Part shown: in pieces, positions 1 through 8,823 of the stretch | How positions within the stretch are numbered: the stretch's first letter is position 1 | How the letters are laid out: every line of letters starts with the position of its first letter | From: Streptomyces sp. S4.7 | GTDB lineage: Bacteria; Actinomycetota; Actinomycetes; Streptomycetales; Streptomycetaceae | DNA length: 64,000 nucleotides | NCBI RefSeq assembly: GCF_010384365.1 | Contig: NZ_CP048397.1 | Span: 4,216,001 to 4,280,000 of the forward strand | Direction: 5' to 3' | Program-made: the position numbers and the translations under genes | The notes under the pieces: model-generated | What the model was told of the DNA's origin: nothing | Database searches by the model: none | The model's input: only the letters and a program-made list of their open reading frames with translations

Positions 1-900
1 CGCCGACAGCCGGGCGGCGCCGCTGCCGTGCACCCGGTTGAGGACGAGACCGGCGAGCGGCATCCCCTCGGCGGCCAGCCGCTCCACGAAGTACGCCGCC
101 TCGCGCAGCGCGTCCCGCTCCGGCGCGGCGACCACCAGGAAGGCCGTGCCGGGCGCCTGGAGCAGTCGGTACGTCGCGTCCGCGCGCGTACGGAAACCGC
201 CGAACATCGTGTCCATCGCGGCCACGAACGTCTGCACGTCGCGCAGGAATTGGCCGCCGAGCAGCTTCCCGAGGGTGCCGGTCATCATCGACATCCCGAC
301 GTTCAGGAACTTCATCCCGGCCCGGCCGCCCATCTTCGCCGGGGCCATCAGCAACCGGATGAACTTCCCGTCCAGGAACGAGCCGAGCCGCTTCGGCGCG
401 TCCAGGAAGTCCAGTGCGGAGCGCGAGGGCGGGGTGTCGACGACGATCAGGTCCCACTCGTCGCGGGCCCGCAACTGCCCGAGCTTCTCCATCGCCATGT
501 ACTCCTGCGTGCCCGCGAAACCGGCCGACAGGGACTGGTAGAAGGGGTTCTCCAGGATGGCTCGGGCCCGGTCCGCGTCGGCGTGCGCCTCGACGATCTC
601 GTCGAAGGTCCGCTTCATGTCGAGCATCATCGCGTGCAGTTCACCGCTGCCCTCGATGCCCTTGACCTGCCGCGGGGTGTTGTCGAGCGAGTCGATGCCC
701 ATGGACTGGGCGAGCCGGCGGGCCGGGTCGATGGTCAGCACGACCACCTTGCGGCCGCGCTCCGCGGCCCGTACGCCGAGAGCCGCCGCCGTCGTCGTCT
801 TGCCCACGCCGCCGGATCCGCAGCATACGATGATGCGTGTCTGCGGGTCGTCGAGCAGCGGATCGACTTCGAGCGGGGGCACCGCCGGGTCCAGAGTCAT
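1..900 (-). CDS. ArsA-family anion-transporting ATPase, C-terminus cut by window edge
   Basis: The gene begins with ATG at 898-900 on the minus strand and stays open for 300 codons to the left edge, so the C-terminus is missing. A deviant Walker A motif GSGGVGKTT lies at residues 28-36, and a DTPPS motif near residue 150 matches the switch region of ArsA/Get3-type P-loop ATPases. These are cytoplasmic dimeric ATPases. In actinobacteria the paired copies have no proven substrate, so arsenite transport should not be assumed. The start overlaps the stop of the upstream ArsA-like gene (ATGA), so the two are translationally coupled and probably form a heteromeric pair. The family is clear; the role is not. 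Confidence 0.9.
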   Translation of the reverse strand, partial: MTLDPAVPPLEVDPLLDDPQTRIIVCCGSGGVGKTTTAAALGVRAAERGRKVVVLTIDPARRLAQSMGIDSLDNTPRQVKGIEGSGELHAMMLDMKRTFDEIVEAHADADRARAILENPFYQSLSAGFAGTQEYMAMEKLGQLRARDEWDLIVVDTPPSRSALDFLDAPKRLGSFLDGKFIRLLMAPAKMGGRAGMKFLNVGMSMMTGTLGKLLGGQFLRDVQTFVAAMDTMFGGFRTRADATYRLLQAPGTAFLVVAAPERDALREAAYFVERLAAEGMPLAGLVLNRVHGSGAARLSA

Positions 901-1859
901 CAGACCTCCCCGAGATTCCGTAGCTCCCCCGCCAGGCGGTACAGACCGGCGAGGTCCATCCCCTCACCGATCAGGGGGAGTTCGTACGTGGGCAGCCCGA
1001 GCCGCGCCAGGACGGCTCGCTGTTCGCGCTCCAGCTCCACGCGCTGGGCGTGCTCCGCGGCCTGCTCAAGGAGCGGTCCCACGAGCTTCGTGGGGGCGCC
1101 GACGCCGGCCGCCGCGAGCGCCTTGGTGACCTCTTTACGACGGTCGCCCGCCACTGCGTTGACGGCCTCCTCGTCGAGGACGTGCGGGCGCACCATGTTC
1201 ACGATCACCTTGCCGACGGGCAGTTCGGCGCCGCGCAGCTCGCCGATGCCGTCGGCGGTCTCCTGGACGGGCATCTCCTCAAGGAGGGTCACCAGATGCA
1301 CCGCGGTCCCGGGTGACTTGAGCACGCGCATCACGGCCTGGGCCTGGTTGTGTATCGGCCCTATCTTCGCGAGCCCGGCCACCTCGTCGTTCACGTTCAG
1401 GAAGCGGGTGATGCGGCCGGTGGGCGGGGCGTCCATCACGACGTAGTCGTACGTGAACCGGCCCCGCTTGTCGCGGCGGCGTACGGCTTCGCACGCCTTG
1501 CCCGTCAGCAGGACGTCCCGGACGCCCGGTGCGATGGTGGTGGCGAAGTCGATGGCGCCGATCTTCTTGAGGGCGCGGCCCGCGCTGCCGAGCTTGTAGA
1601 ACATCTGGAGGTAGTCGAGGAGCGCGCGCTCGGCGTCGATCGCCAGCGCGTACACCTCGCCGCCGCCCGGGGCGACGGCGATCTTCCGTTCTTCGTAAGG
1701 AAGCGCCTCCGTTTCGAAGAGCTGTGCGATGCCCTGTCTGCCCTCGACCTCTACAAGGAGGGTGCGTTTGCCCTCCGTCGCGAGGGCGAGCGCGAGGGCG
1801 GCGGCGACCGTCGTCTTACCGGTGCCCCCCTTGCCGCTGACGACCTGGAGCCTGCTCAC
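900..1859 (-). CDS. ArsA-family ATPase, first gene of a two-gene ArsA pair
   Basis: A 319-residue protein with a deviant Walker A loop SGKGGTGKTT at residues 8-17 and a DAPPTGR motif near residue 140, both typical of the ArsA/Get3/MinD-like ATPases. It has one ATPase domain rather than the tandem pair of E. coli ArsA. The downstream gene encodes a second single-domain ArsA-like protein and overlaps by 4 nt, so the two products could together form the two-domain unit. No arsenical transporter or ArsR-type regulator is next to it, which argues against a simple arsenic operon. The ATG at 1857-1859 starts directly at the conserved N-terminus. Confidence 0.9.
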   Translation of the reverse strand: MSRLQVVSGKGGTGKTTVAAALALALATEGKRTLLVEVEGRQGIAQLFETEALPYEERKIAVAPGGGEVYALAIDAERALLDYLQMFYKLGSAGRALKKIGAIDFATTIAPGVRDVLLTGKACEAVRRRDKRGRFTYDYVVMDAPPTGRITRFLNVNDEVAGLAKIGPIHNQAQAVMRVLKSPGTAVHLVTLLEEMPVQETADGIGELRGAELPVGKVIVNMVRPHVLDEEAVNAVAGDRRKEVTKALAAAGVGAPTKLVGPLLEQAAEHAQRVELEREQRAVLARLGLPTYELPLIGEGMDLAGLYRLAGELRNLGEV

Positions 1860-1953
1860 ACATTCGAGCCTAACCAGTCGGACCGCGGGCTACGCACGAG
1901 GCCGTCCACGGGCTCCGTACGAGGTCCTCGCGCGGTGCGGATACAGTCGGCCC

Positions 1954-2115
1954 ATGACGAAGTGGGAATACGCGACGGTGCCTCTTCTCGTGCACGCGAC
2001 GAAGCAGATTCTGGACACCTGGGGCGAGGACGGCTGGGAGCTCGTCCAGGTCATTCCGGGTCCGAACAACCCCGAGCAGCTGGTGGCCTATCTGAAGCGA
2101 GAGAAGTCCGCATGA
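1954..2115 (+). CDS. DUF4177 family small protein
   Basis: A 53-residue protein beginning MTKWEYATVP and containing the WGEDGWELVQV core that marks DUF4177 proteins, small cytoplasmic proteins of unknown function that are very common in actinobacteria. The ATG at 1954 gives the conserved N-terminus; longer upstream starts would add unrelated residues. Its stop overlaps the start of the RidA-like gene (ATGA), and it is the first gene of a forward set that continues with RidA, NUDIX and metallo-hydrolase genes. The divergent ArsA gene starts 95 bp upstream, so both promoters lie in 1860-1953. Confidence 0.85.
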   Translation: MTKWEYATVPLLVHATKQILDTWGEDGWELVQVIPGPNNPEQLVAYLKREKSA

Positions 2116-2582
2116 GCGGCGCGGTCGAGGCGGCTCTCGCCGAGCTGGGGCTGACGGTTCCGCAGGTCGTACCGCCGCTCGCGGCGTATCAGCCGGCCGT
2201 GCGGTCCGGCGTGTACGTCTACACGGCGGGGCAGCTCCCGATGGTGGAGGGCAAGCTTCCGGTGACCGGCAAGGTCGGCGCCGAGGTGACGCCCGAGGAG
2301 GCCAAGGACCTCGCGCGGATCTGCGCGCTGAACGCGCTGGCCGCCGTGAAGTCGGTCGCCGGCGACCTGGACCGCGTCGCACGCGTCGTGAAGGTCACGG
2401 GATTCGTCGCCTCCGCCTCGGACTTCACGGGCCAGCCCGGGGTCCTCAACGGAGCGAGCGAGCTGTTCGGCCAGGTCTTCGGCGACAAGGGCGTGCACGC
2501 GCGCAGCGCGGTCGGTGTCGCCGTCCTGCCGCTGGACGCACCCGTCGAGATCGAGATCCAGGTCGAGCTGATCGCGGACTGA
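2112..2582 (+). CDS. RidA family protein
   Basis: A 156-residue protein of the RidA/YjgF/Rid superfamily. RidA proteins are trimeric deaminases that hydrolyse reactive enamine/imine intermediates released by PLP enzymes. The sequence shows the family layout: YVYTAGQLP near the N-terminus, a central helix with ALNALAAVKS, and the C-terminal strand PVEIEIQVELIA. The usual catalytic Arg region is replaced by HARSAVGVAVLP, so this is more like the longer actinobacterial Rid subgroup than classical RidA, and deaminase activity is not certain. It overlaps the DUF4177 gene by 4 nt and lies 186 bp before the NUDIX gene. Confidence 0.85.
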   Translation: MSGAVEAALAELGLTVPQVVPPLAAYQPAVRSGVYVYTAGQLPMVEGKLPVTGKVGAEVTPEEAKDLARICALNALAAVKSVAGDLDRVARVVKVTGFVASASDFTGQPGVLNGASELFGQVFGDKGVHARSAVGVAVLPLDAPVEIEIQVELIAD

Positions 2583-2768
2583 CCGTCGGCGTCCGGCCGG
2601 AGCGCGCGAGGGCCGGCGCGGAGTTCTCTTCGCGCCGCCGTCGCGCTGCCTCGTGCCGCCGTCGTGCCGTTGTCGCGCTGCCTCCGGGCCGCCGTCGCTC
2701 GGGCCAGGGCTCCCCGGCTCCGGGAAGTGGCTCTCGAACATCGCCCGGGAAGCCCGTAGCATCCCGGC

Positions 2769-3659
2769 ATGTCCAATGGTCAGTGGTTCCCGCCCGAGTG
2801 GTCCGGCCGCATCCGCGCGCTCGCCCGGGGCGAGCTCAGCGTGGCCCCCGCACGGCGCGCCGCGACCGTGATGCTGCTGCGCGACGCCGTCGACGGATCC
2901 TTCGGACCCTCCGTACACATGCTGCGCCGACGCACCTCCATGGCCTTCGCCGGGGGTGCGTACGCGTATCCGGGAGGTGGCGTCGACCCGCGCGACGACG
3001 ACCGGCTCGTCCGCTGGGCGGGCCCCGGGCGGGACGTGTGGGCGGGGCGGCTCGGCGTCGACGCGGCGTCCGCGCAGGCCATCGTCTGCGCGGCGGTGCG
3101 CGAGACCTACGAGGAGGCCGGGGTCCTGCTGGCGGGGGAGACGGCCGGGACCGTCGTCGGCGACACCACCGGGGACGACTGGGAGGCGGACCGGGCGGCT
3201 CTCGTCGACCGTGAGCTGTCCTTCGCGGAGTTCCTGGACCGGCGCGGGCTGACGCTGCGCAGCGATCTGCTGGCGGCGTGGACCCGGTGGATCACCCCGG
3301 AGTTCGAGCCGAAGCGGTACGACACCTGGTTCTTCGTCGCCGCGCTGCCGGCCGGGCAGCGTACGCGCAACGCTTCTACAGAAGCCGACCGGACGGTGTG
3401 GATCCGGCCCGCCGACGCGGCACTCGGATACGACGAGGGCGAGCTGCTGATGATGCCGCCCACCGTCGCGACCCTGCGTCAGCTCCAGCCGTACGGCTCC
3501 GCCGCCGAGGCGCTCGAAGCGGCCGCCGGGCGGGATCTCGCGCCCGTGCTGGCCAAGCCGAGGGTGGAGGGCGACGAGGTGGTTCTCGCCTGGCCCGGTC
3601 AGGAGGAGTTCACCAAGCGCGTGCCACTGCGCGTACCGCTGGGGGGTGGCGACCGATGA
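2769..3659 (+). CDS. NUDIX hydrolase (NUDT19-like)
   Basis: A 296-residue NUDIX protein. The box is split: the glycine-rich part FAGGAYAYPGGGVDP (about residues 60-74) is separated from the metal-binding helix RETYEEAGVLL by an insertion of about 40 residues, the layout found in NUDT19/RP2-like hydrolases that act on acyl-CoA or related diphosphates. The catalytic Glu residues of REXXEEXG are intact. The substrate cannot be read from sequence. The stop overlaps the start of the next gene (ATGA at 3656-3659), so it is coupled to the metallo-hydrolase. Confidence 0.85.
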   Translation: MSNGQWFPPEWSGRIRALARGELSVAPARRAATVMLLRDAVDGSFGPSVHMLRRRTSMAFAGGAYAYPGGGVDPRDDDRLVRWAGPGRDVWAGRLGVDAASAQAIVCAAVRETYEEAGVLLAGETAGTVVGDTTGDDWEADRAALVDRELSFAEFLDRRGLTLRSDLLAAWTRWITPEFEPKRYDTWFFVAALPAGQRTRNASTEADRTVWIRPADAALGYDEGELLMMPPTVATLRQLQPYGSAAEALEAAAGRDLAPVLAKPRVEGDEVVLAWPGQEEFTKRVPLRVPLGGGDR

Positions 3660-4501
3660 CCGACGCCGCCGCCCTGCCGGGCCAGCCGCGCGGAGGCGTC
3701 CTCTCGGGCGCCGCGACGGCCCGCGCGGTCAACGTGCTCGCGCCCAACGCGTCCGCGATGACCCTGGACGGCACGAACACCTGGATCGTCTCCGAGCCGG
3801 ACTCCGCGCTCGCCGTCGTGATCGACCCCGGTCCGCTCGACGAGGGGCATCTTCGGGATCTCGTCGCCACCGCCGAGCGCGCGGGAAAGCGCGTCGCGCT
3901 GACCCTCCTCACCCATGGTCACGCGGACCACGCGGAGGGCGCGGCGCGCTTCGCCGAGCTGACGCGTACGTCCGTACGGGCCCTGGACCCGGCCCTGCGC
4001 CTCGGCGACGAGGGGCTGGCGGCCGGTGACGTCGTGACGGAGGGCGGGCTGGAGCTGCGGGTGGTGGCGACCCCCGGGCACACCTCGGACTCGCTCTGCT
4101 TCCATCTGCCGGCCGACCGCGCGGTGCTGACGGGCGACACGATCCTCGGCCGCGGTACGACGATGGTGGCCCACCCGGACGGCAGGCTCGGCGACTACGT
4201 CGACTCGCTGCGGCGGCTGCGCTCGCTGACCGTCGACGACGGCGTCCATACGGTGCTGCCGGGGCACGGGCCCGTACTGGACGACGCCCAGGGGGCGGTG
4301 GAGTACTACCTCGCGCACCGCGCGAGCCGCCTCGCGCAGGTCGAGACGGCGGTGGAGAACGGCTACCGCTCGGCGGCGGAGATCGTGGCGCATGTGTACG
4401 GAGGCAGCGGCGTCGACCGGTCCCTGTGGCCGGCGGCGGAACTCTCGGTGCGCGCGCAGTTGGAGTACCTGCGGGAGCACGGGCTGATCTCCGGGGCGTA
4501 G
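3656..4501 (+). CDS. MBL-fold metallo-hydrolase (LACTB2-like)
   Basis: A 281-residue metallo-beta-lactamase-fold hydrolase. The metal-binding signature THGHADH is near residue 85, a downstream GHTSDS supplies the third histidine, and LTGDTILG and LPGHGP provide the bridging Asp and last His. After the MBL core there is a C-terminal winged-helix-like segment, as in LACTB2-type proteins, which hydrolyse RNA or thioesters. The substrate is unknown here. It is translationally coupled to the NUDIX gene upstream. A perfect hairpin follows between this gene and convergent crp. Confidence 0.87.
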   Translation: MTDAAALPGQPRGGVLSGAATARAVNVLAPNASAMTLDGTNTWIVSEPDSALAVVIDPGPLDEGHLRDLVATAERAGKRVALTLLTHGHADHAEGAARFAELTRTSVRALDPALRLGDEGLAAGDVVTEGGLELRVVATPGHTSDSLCFHLPADRAVLTGDTILGRGTTMVAHPDGRLGDYVDSLRRLRSLTVDDGVHTVLPGHGPVLDDAQGAVEYYLAHRASRLAQVETAVENGYRSAAEIVAHVYGGSGVDRSLWPAAELSVRAQLEYLREHGLISGA

Positions 4502-4612
4502 CGACCGGTCCGCCGTCGGGCCGACGGGTCGCCTTCACGGCGACGCGTCACACGCCGGACGGGCCGGACCTGCCGGAGCATCGGGCGGGCAGGGGTGTCG
4601 GACGAGGCCGAG

Positions 4613-4646
4613 CGCCGGGCGGGCCGCACACGCGGCCCGCCCGGCG
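4613..4646. terminator. Bidirectional terminator-like hairpin between MBL gene and crp
   Basis: Perfect 15-bp inverted repeat (arms 4613-4627 and 4632-4646) with a 4-nt ACAC loop, lying between the convergent stops of the MBL-hydrolase gene and crp. There is no U tract, which is usual for Streptomyces terminators. Confidence 0.75.
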
Positions 4647-4656
4647 GCAGTACGGG

Positions 4657-5331
4657 TCAGCGCGAGCGCTTCGCGAGGCGTTCGACGTCCAGGAGGATCA
4701 CCGCACGGGCCTCCAGGCGCAGCCAGCCGCGCTGGGCGAAGTCGGCGAGCGCCTTGTTGACCGTCTCGCGGGACGCGCCGACCAGCTGGGCCAGCTCCTC
4801 CTGCGTCAGGTCGTGGACGACGTGGATGCCTTCCTCCGACTGCACGCCGAAGCGGCGCGACAGGTCGAGGAGCGCGCGGGCGACGCGGCCCGGCACGTCG
4901 GAGAAGACCAGGTCGGACATCTGGTCGTTCGTCTTGCGCAGGCGCCGGGCGACGGCGCGCAGCAGGGCGGTGGCCACCTCGGGGCGGGCGTTCAGCCAGG
5001 GCTGGAGGTCACCGTGGCCGAGACCGAGGAGTTTGACCTCGGTGAGCGCGCTCGCGGTGGCGGTGCGCGGGCCCGGGTCGAAGAGCGACAGCTCGCCGAT
5101 CAGTTCGCCGGGGCCGAGGACGGCCAGCATGTTCTCCCGGCCGTCGGGGGACGTGCGGTGCAGTTTGACCTTGCCCTCGGTGACCACATAGAGGCGGTCG
5201 CCGGGGTCGCCTTCGTGGAACAGCGCGTCGCCACGGGCGAGCGTCGTCTCACTCATCGAGGCGCGGAGCTCCGCGGCCTGCTCGTCGTCGAGCGCCGCGA
5301 AGAGCGGGGCGCGTCGTAGAACGTCGTCCAC
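4657..5331 (-). CDS. crp: Crp/Fnr family transcriptional regulator
   Basis: A 224-residue Crp: an N-terminal cyclic-nucleotide-binding beta-roll (about residues 10-125, with LFHEGDPGDRLYVV and the phosphate-binding-cassette-like GELIGELSLFD), a dimer helix, and a C-terminal winged helix with LTQEELAQLVGASRETVNKA (about 172-191). It matches the single global Crp of Streptomyces, which controls germination and antibiotic production. It is divergent from nth. A GTG-N6-GTCAC site in the shared upstream region at 5460-5473 fits the motif I remember for Streptomyces Crp and suggests autoregulation. Confidence 0.93.
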   Translation of the reverse strand: MDDVLRRAPLFAALDDEQAAELRASMSETTLARGDALFHEGDPGDRLYVVTEGKVKLHRTSPDGRENMLAVLGPGELIGELSLFDPGPRTATASALTEVKLLGLGHGDLQPWLNARPEVATALLRAVARRLRKTNDQMSDLVFSDVPGRVARALLDLSRRFGVQSEEGIHVVHDLTQEELAQLVGASRETVNKALADFAQRGWLRLEARAVILLDVERLAKRSR

Positions 5332-5459
5332 GAATTCTCTCCTTGTCGACCTGCTCAGGGGGACCTTCGGTCACCATGATGCCGGACGTGCTGCCTGTTC
5401 ACGGGTGGCTCGGGCCGGCGGCGACTCTGTCTCCGTACCGGGCGCCCATTGTCGAAAAC

Positions 5460-5473
5460 GTGCGATCAGTCAC
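5460..5473. promoter_or_regulatory. Candidate Crp-binding site
   Basis: GTGCGATCAGTCAC reads as GTG-N6-GTCAC, close to the GTG-N6-GNCAC motif I recall for Streptomyces Crp. It lies about 130 bp upstream of the crp start and 104 bp upstream of the nth start, in the divergent region. Function is inferred from motif and position only. Confidence 0.45.
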
Positions 5474-5576
5474 AAGTTTGACGTACAGCGGCCCCCGACC
5501 GTGCCCCGGGGCCCGATTCGGATGGTGATCGGCCGGAGCCGGGGCGGATGTCAGTGCAGGGCTCTACGCTGGCCGG

Positions 5577-6536
5577 GTGTCCAACTCGCCGGTGAGAGGG
5601 CAGCCCAAGGGAGCTGGAAGAGTGTCACCGAAGCAGAATTCCGCTGTGGGCGAACAGCCTTCCGCGAAGTCGAACAAAGCCGCAAAAGGCGCAAGCGCGA
5701 AGCCCGCGAGCGCCGAGCCCGCCGGGTCCACGACCGCCAAACGGCCGAAGAGCGCCAAGCCGGAATCCCGCCTGGCGATGGTCCGTCGCGCCCGCCGGAT
5801 AAACCGCGAGCTGGCCGACGTCTATCCGTACGCCCACCCGGAGCTGGACTTCCGCGACCCCTTCGAGCTGCTCGTCGCCACGGTCCTGTCCGCCCAGACG
5901 ACGGACCTGCGCGTCAACCAGACGACCCCCGCGCTCTTCGCGAAGTACCCGACGCCGGAGGACATGGCCGCCGCCGTGCCCGAGGAACTGGAGGAGGTCA
6001 TCCGCCCCACGGGATTCTTCCGGGCCAAGGCGAGGTCCCTCATAGGGCTGTCGACGGCGCTCCGCGACCGCTACGACGGCGAGGTGCCCGGCACGCTCAA
6101 GGACCTCGTGACGCTCCCCGGCGTCGGCCGCAAGACGGCCAATGTCGTGTTGGGCAACGCGTTCGGTGTCCCCGGCCTGACTGTCGACACCCACTTCGGC
6201 CGCCTCGTGCGCCGCTGGAAGTGGACCGACCAGGAGGACCCGGAGAAGGTCGAGGCGGAGATCGCCGCGATCTTCCCCAAGAGCGAGTGGACGATGCTCT
6301 CGCACCGGATCATCTTCCACGGCCGCCGGGTCTGCCACTCGCGTAAACCGGCCTGCGGAGCCTGCCCCATCGCGCACCTCTGCCCCTCCTACGGAGAAGG
6401 CGAGACCGACCCGGAGAAGGCCGGGAAGCTGCTCAAGTACGAGATGGGCGGCTATCCGGGACAGCGGCTCTCCCCGCCGCCGGACTACCCGGGCAAGCCG
6501 GCACCGCCCCTCGGCACACCCGCCGGGGCCGAATGA
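5577..6536 (+). CDS. nth: Endonuclease III
   Basis: Endonuclease III, a DNA glycosylase/AP lyase of base excision repair acting on oxidised pyrimidines. The helix-hairpin-helix LPGVGRKTANVVLG (about residues 180-193) contains the catalytic Lys, VDTHFGR (about 203) supplies the catalytic Asp, and the 4Fe-4S loop is present as C-X6-C-X2-C-X5-C beginning CHSRKPACGAC. The protein is 319 residues, longer than the roughly 210 of E. coli Nth because of a Lys/Ala-rich N-terminal extension of about 65 residues and a Pro-rich tail; such basic extensions are common in actinobacterial Nth. GTG at 5577 is used as start; an internal GTG at about 5622 would still keep the domain intact. Confidence 0.93.
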   Translation: MSNSPVRGQPKGAGRVSPKQNSAVGEQPSAKSNKAAKGASAKPASAEPAGSTTAKRPKSAKPESRLAMVRRARRINRELADVYPYAHPELDFRDPFELLVATVLSAQTTDLRVNQTTPALFAKYPTPEDMAAAVPEELEEVIRPTGFFRAKARSLIGLSTALRDRYDGEVPGTLKDLVTLPGVGRKTANVVLGNAFGVPGLTVDTHFGRLVRRWKWTDQEDPEKVEAEIAAIFPKSEWTMLSHRIIFHGRRVCHSRKPACGACPIAHLCPSYGEGETDPEKAGKLLKYEMGGYPGQRLSPPPDYPGKPAPPLGTPAGAE

Positions 6537-6699
6537 GCGCCCGCGCGGTGAGCACGCGGGGGGCCGGAGCCGTATCACCGGACAGAACGGCGCGCCACGG
6601 GAGCGGGCGGGCTGGAGAGGAAGGGCTGCGGCGCATGCGGCTGGAACGATCCGGGGGACAACCGGCGTTGTACGTCGGGGGTTGCCGATGACACGGGCT

Positions 6700-6825
6700 G
6701 ACACACATGACGCACGCACCACACGAACCTCACGCGCCGAACGAACACGCGCCGAGCCAACACGCGGCGAACGAACACGCGCCGAGAGAATCCACGACAA
6801 GGCCACTCGCATCCACGACAGAGCC
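6700..6825. repeat. Imperfect tandem repeats upstream of the NUDIX gene
   Basis: CGAACGAACACGCGCCGAG occurs twice about 30 bp apart, followed by two copies of ATCCACGACA. If translated in the frame of the NUDIX gene they give Arg/Glu/Thr-rich repeats without a recognisable domain. Confidence 0.5.
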
Positions 6826-7497
6826 GTGACCGACATCCCCGTCACCACCGAGGGCCTGCCCGACTGGCTGGGCCCCGTGGTGCGCGCCATGCGGACCGTG
6901 GCGCCGGAGCAGCTGAGCCGCTTCCTGCCGCCCAAGAACGGCCTCGGACGCCAGTCCGCCGTCCTCGTCCTCTTCGGCGAGGGCGCCCGCGGCCCGGAGC
7001 TGCTGCTGATGGAGCGGGCCAGCACCCTGCGCTCGCACGCCGGACAGGCATCCTTCCCCGGCGGCGCCCTCGACCCCGAGGACGGCGATCCGGCGACCAC
7101 CGGACCGCTGCGCGCCGCGCTGCGGGAGGCCGAGGAGGAGACCGGGCTCGACCCCACCGGTGTCCAGGTCTTCGGCGTGCTGCCCAAGCTGTACATCCCG
7201 GTGAGCGAGTTCGTCGTGACCCCGGTGCTCGGCTGGTGGCACACCCCCACCCCGGTCGGCGCGGTCGATCTCGCGGAGACCGCCCGCGTCTTCGCCGTAC
7301 CCGTGGCGGATCTCACGGACCCGGCCAACCGCGTGACGGCCACCCACCCCAGCGGGGTCCACAGCCCCGCGTTCACGGTCGCCTCGGCGCTCGTCTGGGG
7401 CTTCACCGCAGGGGTGATCGACCGCATTCTGCACTTCTCGGGCTGGGAGCGCCCGTGGGACCGCACGAAGGAGGTCCCGCTCGACCGGCGCTCATGA
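6826..7497 (+). CDS. NUDIX hydrolase, CoA pyrophosphatase-like
   Basis: With the GTG start at 6826 the protein has 223 residues. Its NUDIX region contains LRSHAGQASFPGGALD followed by REAEEETGL, which together match both the NUDIX box and the extra UPF0035 signature of coenzyme A diphosphatases (NudL/Pcd1 type). It therefore probably cleaves CoA or CoA derivatives to phosphopantetheine and 3',5'-ADP. The frame stays open upstream to 6682, but that part encodes only low-complexity repeats rich in Arg, Glu and Thr, so I treat it as leader DNA. The stop is 120 bp before the next coding frame. Confidence 0.83.
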   Translation: MTDIPVTTEGLPDWLGPVVRAMRTVAPEQLSRFLPPKNGLGRQSAVLVLFGEGARGPELLLMERASTLRSHAGQASFPGGALDPEDGDPATTGPLRAALREAEEETGLDPTGVQVFGVLPKLYIPVSEFVVTPVLGWWHTPTPVGAVDLAETARVFAVPVADLTDPANRVTATHPSGVHSPAFTVASALVWGFTAGVIDRILHFSGWERPWDRTKEVPLDRRS

Positions 7498-7623
7498 CAG
7501 GCTTGCCCAACGGCTGGCGTGGCCCGGTGACACGGTGCGCGACAGCGACTCCGCCGCAGGTCCGGACCCCCACCCGACGGGGCGACGGGAGACGCATCAG
7601 CGAGGCTAGCGAGGCTATTGACG

Positions 7624-8823
7624 GTGAACGTGCTGGACATCCTGCTGCTGGTCGCCGCCGTGTGGTTCGCGATCGTGGGCTACCGCCAGGGCTTCGTCGT
7701 GGGCATCCTGTCGGTGATCGGCTTCCTCGGCGGCGGTCTCGTCGCCGTCTATCTGCTCCCGGTGCTCTGGGACCAGATCACCGAGGAAGCGGAGGTCACG
7801 ACGACGGCCACGGTCGTCGCCGTCGTCGTCGTGATCGTCTGCGCCTCCGTGGGGCAGGCGTTCACCACCCACCTCGGCAACAAGCTCCGCCGCTACATCA
7901 CCTGGTCACCGGCGCGAGCCGTGGACGCGACGGGCGGCGCACTCGTCAATGTCGTCGCCATGCTGCTGGTCGCCTGGCTGATCGGCTCCGCCCTCGCCGG
8001 GACGTCATTGCCGACGCTCGGCAAGGAGGTCCGTAACTCGAAGGTCCTGCTGGGCGTCTCGCGCGTGATGCCGGGGCAGGCGGCGACCTGGTTCACGGGC
8101 TTCTCCTCCGTCCTCGCGCAGAACGGCTTCCCGCAGGTCTTCAGTCCGTTCGCCAACGAGCCGATCACCGCCGTCGACCCGCCGGACCCGGCGCTCGTCG
8201 GCAGCCCCGTCGCCGCCCGTGCGCAGCGCTCCATCGTCAAGGTGGTCGGTACGGCGCAGAGCTGCAGCAAGGTCCTCGAAGGCACCGGCTTCGTCTTCGC
8301 CGAGCGCCGCGTCATGACCAACGCGCACGTCGTGGGCGGCGTGGACGAGCCCACCGTCCAGATAGGCGGCGAGGGCCGGCTCTACGACGCGAAGGTCGTC
8401 CTCTACGACTGGGAGCGGGACATCGCCGTCCTCGACGTGCCCGACCTGCGCGCCCCCGTGCTCCAGTTCTCCGACAAGGACGCGGTCAGCGGCGACGGCG
8501 CGATTGTGGCGGGCTTCCCGGAGAACGGCGCGTACGACGTGCGCTCGGCCCGTGTCCGGGGCCGTATCAACGCCAACGGGCCGGACATCTACCGGCGCGG
8601 AGAGGTCCGGCGCGACGTCTACTCGCTCTTCGCGACCGTCCGGCAGGGCAACTCCGGCGGCCCGCTGCTCACCACCGACGGCAAGGTGTACGGCGTGATC
8701 TTCGCCCGGTCGCTCGACGACCCCGACACCGGCTACGCCCTGACGGCCGACGAGATCCGCGAGGACATCGAGTTGGGACGCTCGGCCAACCAGCAGGTCG
8801 ACAGCCAGGGATGCGCGCTGTAG
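7624..8823 (+). CDS. MarP-like membrane-anchored serine protease (CvpA + trypsin domains)
   Basis: A protein of about 399 residues with an N-terminal CvpA-type module of four membrane segments (roughly residues 1-130) and a C-terminal chymotrypsin-like protease domain exposed to the cell exterior. The triad can be read: His in MTNAHVVGG, Asp in DWERDIAVLD and Ser in GNSGGPL. This is the architecture of M. tuberculosis MarP, an acid-resistance protease that processes cell-wall hydrolases. The start may be GTG 7624 or the in-frame TTG 7618. A strong hairpin 50 bp after the stop ends the transcript. Confidence 0.88.
   Translation: MNVLDILLLVAAVWFAIVGYRQGFVVGILSVIGFLGGGLVAVYLLPVLWDQITEEAEVTTTATVVAVVVVIVCASVGQAFTTHLGNKLRRYITWSPARAVDATGGALVNVVAMLLVAWLIGSALAGTSLPTLGKEVRNSKVLLGVSRVMPGQAATWFTGFSSVLAQNGFPQVFSPFANEPITAVDPPDPALVGSPVAARAQRSIVKVVGTAQSCSKVLEGTGFVFAERRVMTNAHVVGGVDEPTVQIGGEGRLYDAKVVLYDWERDIAVLDVPDLRAPVLQFSDKDAVSGDGAIVAGFPENGAYDVRSARVRGRINANGPDIYRRGEVRRDVYSLFATVRQGNSGGPLLTTDGKVYGVIFARSLDDPDTGYALTADEIREDIELGRSANQQVDSQGCAL

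Noticed and set aside
900..1859. An arsenic resistance operon based on the two ArsA-like genes.
   Set aside because: No ArsB/ACR3, ArsC or ArsR gene is present; single-domain ArsA pairs are core genes in actinobacteria with no proven link to arsenic.
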